NCBI GenBank assembly: GCA_035771165.1 | Contig: JAWNZC010000314.1 | Span: 1,537,501-1,601,500, forward strand | Reading direction: 5' to 3' | DNA length: 64,000 bases | DNA from: Paragorgia papillata | Taxonomy: Eukaryota; Cnidaria; Anthozoa; Scleralcyonacea; Coralliidae | In this document: piece by piece, positions 48,101 through 54,619 of the stretch | Numbering within the stretch: the first letter of the stretch is position 1 | Layout: every line of letters begins with the position of its first letter | Program-made: the position numbers and the translations under genes | The notes under the pieces: generated by a model | Told to the model about the DNA's origin: nothing | The model's database searches: none | The model's input: only the letters and a program-made list of their open reading frames with translations

Positions 48101-51100
48101 TTTTGCTAAAATTTTGTAAATAAGTAGCTTATAAAATTAACTTCTAAAGTATATATAATTTAAAAAAATTTTCATAAGACAGAACTTTTTTAAATCGATA
48201 ATTTTTATAGCGAAAAATCTGTCCATACAACCCTCTCCGATTTTGTGCATGGATATACTCCACAACAGTACCTATCATCTCAGTAATTTTTAAAACATTT
48301 CACCGAAGCAAACTGAAGACATGCCGCTTCAATTATGCAATATTTGAAAATATACCAAAGTTCCAACGTCATTATTACCATGGTAACAGCAAATAATTGA
48401 ACTTTTTGGTAGGTATTTTGTATCTGCAGTAGTTCTGCCATAGTAGGGTCTACTTGATATTTATCTAATAAATTTTTAAACTTGTGAATAACATTAGATA
48501 ATGAGCGTATGAAATAGCGCGTATTTATTGAAACTATAGGGAGCCACCTTAAACTTTGATAATAGCAAGCCTTGCACTTATTTGTCAAGTCATTTTTCCG
48601 GGCTTATATTCAATGCCCTTATTTTCGGCTGGAGGGGGCGGACTGGATTGGAGAAAAATTTTATAATAAAATACTTCATATAAATTCTAGTCTAAAATTT
48701 GAGGCGTCGTCTTAGCGCTTAATACACTTAACCGGTTGGGTTTAATACTGAAAATATTTTTTCGTATAATTTAGGAAGGACATATTTTCAATTGGTTCAA
48801 AGGCAGAGCTGATTTTTGAGATATAAGGGACGGTTATCAAAATTAAGTACGGCGTATACTGTTAAAATCGATAGATACGGCATAGCGTTCTGTGTAACAA
48901 AGAGAGTATAAAGAAGTGCAAGAATGTATTTCGAAACGATTATTAGAAAAGGTCGAATTAATTTTTTTGTCTGCCGTATAATTTAGAAATCAGCACTCTA
49001 CGTATAGTGATAGTCCTAGTAGTGGCACTGGAGAACAGCAGGGAATTTTGTCTGCGCATGCGTCGCGCGAGTTGTCGTGGGGAGTCTGGGGACTTCAAAA
49101 ACATAAACAAAGATGGCGGTAAATTTTTTTTCCCCCACAACCCTTATTTCCCCCAGAAAAAGGTGTATAGTTTGTAAAACGGCTTGTGAAAGGACACTGG
49201 AAACAGTCAGAAGCAGCCTCCCACAACGTGAAGAAATAGAAAGATATTTTAGTGAATCGTACGATGATTAATTTGGGTGACAACGACTTGAGTACGTTGT
49301 GGTCAACATGCATGCCGTGGCTTCAAATGCACGCAGTTTAACTGATTGAGCTCAAAGCCTCATTTCTACAATTTTTAGAACAAAAAAGTGTCGTTAAAAT
49401 TTAAGAAAATCAACTAAAGACTGACAATCGGTAAAAATATTTTGACCTTGTCACCCTGGATGGATCACAATGCATTGCAAATTCAAGATGGCGCCGCTAT
49501 TGTGAAAAGGTCCATTGTTCTAAATGCAAACTGTTATGTGGACGTAACATGAAGTAGTCACTATTCACCCGTTATAAACTGCTGGACTCACATCATTCGA
49601 TCACAGAATATCTAGATACTCAACTGAGTATCTATCATATAAACGCTAGAGGGGGCATTGGCGGGAAAATTTGGTAACCACATGGCAGCCACCATTACCT
49701 ATGATATTTCAGTCAATTATATATTGGTTGGCAAATGTACTAGACCCAGTCCTTTGCCAACCAACGCGCCTTATGTTCGCCTCAAAAAAAATCCAAGATG
49801 GCGGTGTTCAATTGGTTACCCGCGGTTGACTGAAATTAAGATAGGATGCCCCCTCTAGTATTTATATGATCTCTATGGTATATATTCTGTGCCTCGATCC
49901 ACCTGTTAGAAAATCTACAGAAAAACTTCAATGAACGTTTAATTACCTGGCCTGTGCCTCATACATGTAAGAATGCTACGAACTTTCACTCCGAAATCTT
50001 TACATCCATTTTCAAGGCCTTTATTCACAGCCTCAACGATTCTTCTGGGCGAGACGTCATGGCCTTCCCCACATGGGATGCCATCAATTCCACAGTCAGC
50101 CAGAAGGTGAGGACAGTAGCGAGTTTCACAATACAGCACACCATTGTTGGCTATGTCTTCGCAGAACTCGTATGCTATCCTTTCAATGGCGTTTATGTCT
50201 CCTCTAATAAGGGCAACAACAAGAAAATTATATCTATTATTTTTTGTCATAAATATGAAATTTCTGACCACAACATGTGAAATGTCAAGTATGTGAAAAC
50301 CATGTGAAATTTATAAACCTAGATTATAGAAAACCAGGCATGCAAGGAGGAAAGGGTTGAGGGGTGTGACTGCCCCCTTTTGGGGGATGTGAGGAAAATT
50401 TTGGATTTGACTTTCTACTCTTTCTGACCCCTAAAACATGTGATTTAAAACGTTTATATTTTGGTCAAAAATGTTCTCAGAATGCAAGAAATACCGTTTT
50501 AGAGACCCAAATTTCAAAAATCTTCTCGGTCCCAAAACCCCCCTAGACTTGTGTCATCACTTTGTGCTAAAAATGCCCCCTTTTCAAAAATCCTGGTTGT
50601 GCACTGCCACTTTCATGATTTCCATATGTTAGGATCAGATTCTGAGTGGTTTAATTAATACTCATGCCATATGATTCATAATTGTTTATTTTGATTGGAT
50701 TATTTGATCTCATGAGAATTCCTAGAGATCAATTGTAACTGGAATTAAGACTGGGTTGTAATTTGGACTTGCAATCAAAATCTACTTCTCAGATGTGAGA
50801 AGCTCAGTGGGGGGTTGACAAGCTATCATGCGAGACTGAATTATAGGTGTATATTCAGGCTGTATACAGGCTACATTATTTCCTGTCTGCATGACCCAGT
50901 CAAAAAGGGCTCCTTTATTGTTTTAATGCCAGGCAATTTTACTCATCAAAGGGAGAACCCTCAGACATCCTAGGTAATGGATTAAAATAAAATTATGGTC
51001 ACCCCAGGATTACTTGTTACAAGGAGCTGCCTTACGCTAGCTGAGGGTTCTCGGCCCTCTGAGAAAAGTAAAATGGCAATAAACATACAGTTATGTAGTA

Positions 51101-54100
51101 AAATAATAAAGGGGTCAATTTATGGCCAATGGTATATGGGTTTGATTTATTTATTTATTTAGCTTCGCTTCTTAAAATTACATGAGAAATAATATAATTA
51201 GGAAAAAAAAAAGGAGAAAAGAAGCTGGTACACCACAACAGTTAAACACCAATTACAGTGGGCCCTTAAAAAGAAAAAAAGAATATAATGAAAAATTAAA
51301 ATTAAAACAAAAAAAAAAATTAATACTCATAACTAATAACAGCAAGTTAAGCAGTGAGTGAGACTTCATGATGTGTTGCACTTCACAGGCAAACAGTCTT
51401 CCATGAGGATCGTCCACATTGTAACAGGATAGTAAGTTAATGTAATAGTGAAATAAAAGTAGCGTGCTGCATAGGCAGTGTAGAAACAACAATCGAAATA
51501 TAGTAAGGTTAGGATTAGTGCTTTGGTCAGTAAGCTTATAATTTTTTTCAGGTTTAGCAAATTTCAAGGGCTTAACTAAGAGAAATGAAGCAATAACAGT
51601 ACAGAATACCCCTGCGGCCCTGCCACTTTTCAGTTGGGCTTTGGATATTACAGTACATAAATACAAGACAGAATTACCTAAACTCTCTTTTAGTATATTA
51701 TAGCCAAGGATTTAAATTGTTTGTGCTTGTTGTTTGTACTGTCAGATAATTTTAAAGAACAAGGCAATCAACGGTATTGAAAAAGATGTGGGGTACATTT
51801 AACCACAATGCTTTGTGACTTCAAATCAGCTCAAATAACAACTAAACATTGTTTATCATGCTAAGATGGATTAAGTAAGCAAGAACTTCATTCCTACTAA
51901 AGTTGATCGTTTTAAAACCATATCTTCCAATGATTCTGCAAAGAACAATATTTACTGCTGCAAAGGATTGTGGTTAAATGTACAAGTCACCATCTTTTTC
52001 GGTACGATCTATTGTGAATTGTATGTATGGTGAACTTTTCCCAATCTCAGAACCTACTTCTCAGATCAGAGAAGCTCAGCAGGGGGTCAATAAGCTATTG
52101 CGTGAGTTTTCACAGACTGAATTATACAGGTGTATATTCAGGGTGTACATAGGCTAGAAATAATGTAGCCTGTGCTGCAGACAACTAAACCCTGGTTATA
52201 TTCACCAGGGTTTAGTTGTCTTCTGTGCAGGCTAGGAGGAATGGGGTTTACAGTACATGTACATTTATAGTATGTACAGGTAGTAATTTGCTTAAAAAGT
52301 TATTATAACCAAGAACTCACTTTAATATAGGCATGAAGATACTAAAGCAATGAAGAAAACTGGTCAGAGATTTTGGTTCCTTTACACTGACATATTCTTC
52401 CAGGCTATCAACATCATAAGCAGGTAAATACATATTTTTCTTTCTGTATATTAATAAAAGGGAAGATATTTTATATTGAACAATACATTGACTTGAAATA
52501 AACACAAAAATTAATGTACATGTATTATAATAATAAATATGTACAGTATACGGTAATATTGTTATATATTAATTATGTACTATATAATATTACCTTATTA
52601 AGAATTAAATGCATATAATATTATGTATAATGTTATAAATTAGTTGACATATGAATCTGATTTGATGATGTTAGTTTAATCTGGATACTAAAATATTCTT
52701 TCATAATCTTGACATCATCATTTATTTAATTTATTTTCATTGTTTGCACTTTTGCAGCAGTAAAAGTATTTTAAAGCTGCTTTTTAGGATTTTTTGTTTG
52801 TTTCTGATCATAGGGCACTAACAATTTTCACAATCATAATCGCTGCAGGCAGTATAAAAAAATCTCACCATATCAGCAACCAATCACAGATTCACAGCAT
52901 GCAATTGATTTTCCTGGAAGTACTCTGTGAGGTATAATATATAGTATATTCTTGTACTGTAGCTTATTTATGCAGTCCTGATAACATTCTGAGTACAAGT
53001 CTTGATACAGTAAGCAAGAGAACTAGACCAGTAGACTTCTAAGGTGAAATAGCACCTACATATTTGGGTCAGCACCAACTGTACCTGTACTAAGATGGCC
53101 AGGTTGGAATTGAGGTTCTTTCAGTATGTGATATACAGGCATGATTTCATCCACCAATGTTATTTGACACTGACCATAGTTAATAGAAAATAGACATGGT
53201 TTGGAAACCCGGAAAACTTCAAAGCAGTTAACAATCAAGCTACGATTCATGTTGAAAGGTATGTACATGAAGGTGCCAAATCCTTTGTTTTAGGTTTATT
53301 AATATTTAAACAGTACGGTTGAGTGATCGAACCCAAACGTTGCTATTGGATGATTGCTTCATTATACAGAAAACACAATATGTTCAGTAACCGTGAAAGT
53401 GCAAAAATTTCCATAAACCTGAACAAAAACATAAAACAATGACTTTTGTTGAGCTTCCAAACCATGTCTATTTTCTATTAACTATGCACTGGCCAATCTA
53501 TGACTTGGTTATGCTCTTGTCAAATGTGGTGTGCAGAACTTCATAAACTAAGTTTCAATTTGCATAAAATATGTGGCAGACAAATAGCACCAATTCCAGC
53601 CTGGTGAGGTTTCTGATGGGTTTAGATTGGTTTAGACATAGTCAATCGAGATATGGTCTGGAAACTCGGCAAACTTCAAAGCACCTATAATGAGCTGGGA
53701 TTTTATGTTGAACTGTACCTTACACTGTGCACATCCTTTGTTTTAGGTTTATTAATATTTAAATAGCATGGTTGAGTGACTGAACTGAAACGTGGCTATT
53801 GGACAATTCCTTCATTATACTAAAATACAATGTGTTCAGTGACCATGCACCGTGCACAAAAATGTATAAAGGCGAACAAAAAGATAGACCAAAGACTTTA
53901 GCTGAGTTTCCAGACCATATCTCGATTGACTATGGTTTAGATCACCTAACCTGATTAACAGTAATTGGTTATTTATAGCCAATCAGAAAACTTCTTTTTA
54001 AGGGTTTTTTTATACCGGTATATTTTTGCTACTGATTAACCAATTAACTTAATAGGCCCCGTTTACACTAGAACAAAAGTATCCGGATTCCCATTGTTTT

Positions 54101-54613
54101 TCATCCTTATGGGAATAAAAAATAATGTGAATCCGGATACTTTTGCTCTAGTGTATTTAAAACGGGGTCTTAAAGTTGCAAATTATTAAAAGCCTGGTTT
54201 CTATAAGATCGCCCCGATCGTCCAAATCTCTCCAATCAGACTAGAGATATCTTGAATCGCCCAATCTGATTCTATGGATTCTCAAGCGATCGGGGCGATA
54301 GAAACGAACTCATGAAAACCAGGCCTATTAAACAAATAAAATCACTGATGCAATTAGCATGTACAATAAAATTGCAACTGACTTCTGGTGAATTGTTTTG
54401 CTAATCTTACTTTGCCAGTTCAATGATCGTTGCAATTCTCGCCGATCCATCTAAATGAACATGGAGTTCGACCTGAAAATGCCCGTAAAATATTATTTTA
54501 ACATAGGGATTGGGAAATAAACGCGCCGATGCGGCCGCCGGCCGGCACTTTTCGAAACTTGATGGGCTGCATGGGCATCGAGTCAAACCTACCTTTGATT
54601 TGGGCACATTCAT
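30129..54613 (-). CDS. ADA: Adenosine deaminase (ADA1 type), 10 exons, 359 aa
   Basis: Hydrolytic deamination of adenosine and deoxyadenosine to inosine and deoxyinosine (purine salvage, zinc enzyme, cytosolic in the family). Exons in transcript order: 54593-54613, 54411-54472, 52321-52443, 49947-50203, 43868-43995, 34312-34383, 31788-31889, 31570-31637, 31073-31202, 30129-30245. All junctions are GT/AG and in phase (1080 nt, stop TAG). Catalytic features are intact: HVHLDG (zinc ligands H11 and H13), TVHAGE (zinc ligand H209, proton-shuttling E212), RIGHGYH (H233) and NTDDP (zinc ligand D291 and D292). CMRHRP and MDIAGDE are also typical. Length is close to human ADA (363 aa). The start MNVPKSK directly before VELHVHLDG matches the short family N-terminus; an in-frame ATG at 54700 would add 29 residues. 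The human exon 4/exon 5 boundary is absent here (one 257-nt exon). The introns are very large and loaded with transposons, yet the coding frame shows no damage. Confidence 0.97.
30495..30737 (+). mobile_element. GACGGTACCGAAAAAGATGG MITE family, copy 3
   Basis: Left AATTAACGGTACCGAAAAAG and right CTTTTTCGGTACGGTCAATT with the family's conserved interior, in ADA intron 9. Confidence 0.92.
31925..32200 (+). repeat. TTGTTTGT-rich low complexity, left block
   Basis: Degenerate GTTTGTTTGATTGTTTG runs in ADA intron 6. Equivalent sequence resumes at 33950, implying the palindrome at 32365-33849 was inserted into it. Confidence 0.85.
32365..33849. repeat. ~1.5 kb palindrome in ADA intron 6
   Basis: Arms 32365-33084 and ~33157-33849 are inverted copies (TTAGACAACGAGCCCGAG outward, TATATCACCAATTAG inward). 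Each arm itself ends in a smaller hairpin (TTTTCTATGAGCGAATAGTC). The ~70-bp centre (CAAGTTTATAATGCAAATCC) recurs inverted directly outside the right arm at 33850-33918. The arms encode matching 76-80-codon frames (MQENFSF, TVERLLLAVK), open in both, which may be coincidental. Confidence 0.9.
33950..34145 (+). repeat. GTTT tetranucleotide array, right block
   Basis: TTGT/GTTT units with a homogeneous core at ~33998-34060. Confidence 0.93.
34958..35032 (+). repeat. Three tandem CAGTGCAAAAATCTG units
   Basis: About three 21-bp units (CAGTGCAAAAATCTGTAAT CA) in ADA intron 5, followed by an ATGGCGGCC-containing stretch that looks like another repeat family edge. Confidence 0.85.
35346..35504. 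repeat. Hairpin repeat with CACTCGTCCTTCGGACTCGTG apex
   Basis: Outer arms TAATAGCATGGTTTC and GAAACCATGCTATTA, middle arms CACTCGTGAGTTTTTCAAAT and complement, apex CTCGTCCTTCGGACTCG. Highly symmetric and non-coding. Confidence 0.88.
35593..35740 (+). repeat. Single arm of the GAAACGAAAATTAAG foldback family
   Basis: AAGTGCCTATGAAACGAAAA through GTTTCCTTGCTTCGTTC and TTTGATGTGCAAATTAAAC. It is cut where the next foldback element (35744) begins, and its remaining end continues at ~36208 (ACGTCACATGCATGTGCATA), so the 35744 element inserted into it. Confidence 0.8.
35744..36209. mobile_element. GGCAATAAAAATTAAGTTTG foldback element, copy 2
   Basis: Outer arms match the 16022 element (TATTGGCAATAAAAATTAAG). 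Inner arms are different (GACAGCGTGCTGTCCGCCAT and complement). Inserted in a GAAACGAAAATTAAG family copy. Confidence 0.88.
36335..36390 (-). ncRNA. Candidate PLE hammerhead ribozyme (left arm)
   Basis: The minus strand shows CTGAAGA (36373-36379), a 7-bp stem II (CGGCCCG/CGGGTCG with one G-U pair) closed by AGCACA, then GAAA (36350-36353) and GCTC. The very short AGCT stem III suggests dimeric action, as described for PLE hammerheads. Confidence 0.6.
36519..36902 (-). CDS. PLE GIY-YIG endonuclease domain, open frame (127 aa)
   Basis: Contains PGVYRIPCECGMVYIGETRC (the GIY and YIG elements), CNLKTREKEH with the catalytic-type Arg region, and KSAIAKHAWEQDHMI. These are typical of the C-terminal endonuclease of Penelope-like retroelements, which nicks DNA for target-primed reverse transcription. 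It is open from ~36902 to the TAA at 36519, but the polymerase half is missing, so this copy cannot move by itself. Confidence 0.85.
   Translation of the reverse strand: MYHSSVQKIHQLLSTHKDKTNSDLKPGVYRIPCECGMVYIGETRCNLKTREKEHKDCCSKCKLDKSAIAKHAWEQDHMIQWKESQLLAPVDNYFARQIRESIEIFKNWTIPQEGKPLHDTWSTLFQS
37421..37472 (+). ncRNA. Degenerate PLE hammerhead core (right arm)
   Basis: CTGAAGA and GAAA are kept, but stem II reads CGTCCTG/CGGGTCG, which breaks pairing. Likely inactive sister of the left-arm motif. Confidence 0.5.
38316..38771 (+). pseudogene. PLE N-terminal region, 151 codons
   Basis: Lysine/threonine-rich, helical (RLCNKRSRLLNNLAFLTRCQ, KHSTEQTFNKTRSKKFQK), preceding the RT. It ends in a stop at 38771; the element continues in another frame (VINLSQHDLT-like sequence), so this is a fragment. 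Confidence 0.6.
39516..39854 (+). pseudogene. PLE reverse transcriptase core fragment
   Basis: Includes IVKRKLLAG, TTYFQWRDQYYEQTSG and ASMGSPLSPILANIFMEDFE, conserved RT motifs of Penelope-like elements. A one-base slip before the active site puts KRYVDDVLAIWQ (from ~39778) in the neighbouring frame. The palm domain is therefore present in sequence but not translatable. Confidence 0.8.
40712..40924 (+). pseudogene. PLE GIY-YIG endonuclease, frame-broken second copy
   Basis: The preceding frame (40355-40669) reaches KPGVYRIPCECGMVY and then slips, so the YIGET part and the rest (CKTCVGTGPYDSM here) are out of frame compared with 36519-36902. Nucleotide identity to that copy is high. Confidence 0.7.
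41285..41345. repeat. Short hairpin repeat (CCGATCTTTATGGGC)
   Basis: Arms AAAATATGAGCGGCCGATCTTTATG and complement around GCATCTG; GC-rich apex within AT-rich arms, as in the other hairpins. Confidence 0.75.
41350..42890. other. ADA intron 5, stretch with no recognisable feature
   Basis: AT-rich, only short frames on either strand, no inverted or tandem structure noticed. It could be unique intron sequence or an old repeat beyond recognition. Confidence 0.5.
42930..43160 (+). mobile_element. Solo PLE terminal region with hammerhead-like core
   Basis: GTTGACGTCCGTG-containing leader, then the same TCTGAAGACGGCCCGAGC ... GGGTCGAAAGCTCAG block and TACAAACTTTCTTATATAA tail as the arms at 36274 and 37338. 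No coding part is attached, although it may be the distal terminus of the 38283-40925 copy. Confidence 0.7.
43064..43106 (+). ncRNA. Candidate PLE hammerhead ribozyme (solo terminus)
   Basis: CTGAAGA (43073-43079), stem II CGGCCCG/CGGGTCG, GAAA (43089-43092), then GCTC. Identical in the core to the motif on the minus strand at 36335-36390. Confidence 0.6.
43150..43455. repeat. GAAACGAAAATTAAG foldback copy with shortened left arm
   Basis: Contains the central part (CTTTGCTATTATCAAACC, AGAACACTAAACATGTAG) and the full right arm ending CATATAGGCACTTT. The left outer arm is missing where the PLE terminus joins. Confidence 0.8.
43600..43752. mobile_element. MITE with AAGCCTGGTTCCCATAAG ends, copy 1
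   Basis: Inverted ends around GATCGTCTGGATCG and CGATCGAGACGATC with interior AATCTCTCCAATCAGAC and CGAATCGCCCAATCTGATT. A second copy is at 54191-54327. Confidence 0.85.
44376..44724. mobile_element. Foldback/MITE with CCGCTGCCAAACGTTTGCGC ends
   Basis: The 25-bp inverted ends CCGCTGCCAAACGTTTGCGC(ATGCG) lie next to GTTAGGGGAA on both outer sides. The interior (CATTTGTGTTTTAAAAAAAGG) is non-coding. Confidence 0.72.
45225..45312. repeat. Hairpin repeat GGGAAACAGTGCAATGTTTCCC
   Basis: Inverted GAAAACATTGCACTGTTTCC and GGAAACAGTGCAATGTTTCC. The neighbouring 44900-44960 stretch has a related GGGAAACATCGAG motif. Confidence 0.7.
45600..45965. repeat. Hairpin repeats of the GAGGTCTGTACGGGAAA and ACGGACCG types
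   Basis: At 45605-45755 arms TTATTAACCGAGAACGAGG / CCGAGTAAACGAGGTTAATAA enclose nested GGTCTGATAATTTCCCGTACAG pairs. At 45855-45925 GGTCCGGATACG occurs twice around AAAAAGACGGACCG. All are GC-rich cores in AT-rich flanks. Confidence 0.75.
46285..46400. repeat. Hairpin repeat AGATAAATCCCGAGGACGAGG, copy 1
   Basis: Arms TAGATAAATCCCGAGGACG and inverse CGTTCGAGGGATTTATCT, with inner GCTATATAAAGACCCGAGG and its complement. The same hairpin starts again at 63933. Confidence 0.88.
46555..46745 (-). mobile_element. Possible PLE 3' relic with hammerhead-like residue
   Basis: The minus strand has AAGGACCTTCGCTCGAAACG followed by TTAG, similar to PLE terminal segments with GAAACGT-type hammerhead cores, then TCTAACCTTACTATATTTCG. 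The last block recurs at 51425-51520. The expected CTGANGA is mutated at this position, so activity is unlikely. Confidence 0.4.
47958..48548. mobile_element. TTAA-flanked MITE with GGTGGCTCCCTA ends
   Basis: Inverted GGTGGCTCCCTA / TAGGGAGCCACC with TTAA on both outer sides (47954-47957, 48549-48552). ~590 bp, non-coding (short frames only). Nested inside the 46065-49514 pair. Confidence 0.85.
49632..49877 (-). mobile_element. MITE with CTAGAGGGGGCAT terminal repeats, copy 2
   Basis: Inverse orientation relative to 7473-7716, with the same TTGGTTGGCAAA core and the GGTTACCCGCGGTTGACTG block. About 70 bp from ADA exon 4. Confidence 0.9.
50775..52175. repeat. Direct repeats of a CTACTTCTCAG...GAAGCTCAG block
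   Basis: Blocks at 50775-50890 and 52055-52165 share AGAAGCTCAG, GGGGTTGACAAGCTAT-like sequence and AATTATAGGTGTATATTCAG, in the same orientation ~1.28 kb apart, within ADA intron 3. The stretch between contains AT-rich sequence, a 137-codon minus frame of no known family (51253-51666) and a MITE. Confidence 0.7.
51765..52013 (+). mobile_element. GACGGTACCGAAAAAGATGG MITE family, copy 4
   Basis: Left CAATCAACGGTATTGAAAA is more diverged than in other copies; the right end CATCTTTTTCGGTACGATC and interior are conserved. Confidence 0.88.
53175..53486. mobile_element. MITE pair member 1 (CATAGTTAATAGAAAATAG ends)
   Basis: 33-bp perfect-looking inverted ends, CATAGTTAATAGAAAATAGA and ATGGTTTGGAA inward. 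Interior includes TTTAGGTTTATTAATATTTA and ACACAATATGTTCAGT. Homologous in the interior to the element at 53637-53934. Confidence 0.85.
53637..53934. mobile_element. MITE pair member 2 (CATAGTCAATCGAGATATG ends)
   Basis: Interior shared with 53175-53486, but both terminal repeats differ in the same way (TCAATCGAGATATGGTCTGG), so the ends have changed together. ~150 bp separate the pair. Confidence 0.85.
54055..54170. mobile_element. MITE with GGCCCCGTTTACACTAGA ends
   Basis: Inverted GGCCCCGTTTACACTAGA and TCTAGTGTATTTAAAACGGGG, inner GTATCCGGATTCCCATT and complement; almost a complete hairpin of 116 bp. Confidence 0.85.
54191..54327. mobile_element. MITE with AGCCTGGTTTCTATAAG ends, copy 2
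   Basis: Matches 43600-43752 (ATCTCTCCAATCAGACTAG, GAATCGCCCAATCTGATT). It lies ~85 bp downstream of ADA exon 2 in intron 2. Confidence 0.83.
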
Positions 54614-54619
54614 GGTGAA

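Larger units (their letters stand above)
46065..49514. mobile_element. 3.45 kb inverted-repeat pair, possible decayed DNA transposon
   Basis: TGGACCTTTTCAGCAATAGC at the left and GCTATTGTGAAAAGGTCCA at the right are inverted for ~50 bp (also GGCGCTATCTTGTATT against AATTCAAGATGGCGCC). No clear target duplication. Interior frames (46972-47229, 48280-48588, 49095-49313) have no recognisable domain, and another MITE is nested inside. Located in ADA intron 4. Confidence 0.6.

Noticed and set aside
51253..51666. 137-codon minus frame with hydrophobic stretches, possible membrane protein
   Set aside because: Overlaps AT-rich repeat and a PLE-related block shared with 46555-46745; no start context or family.
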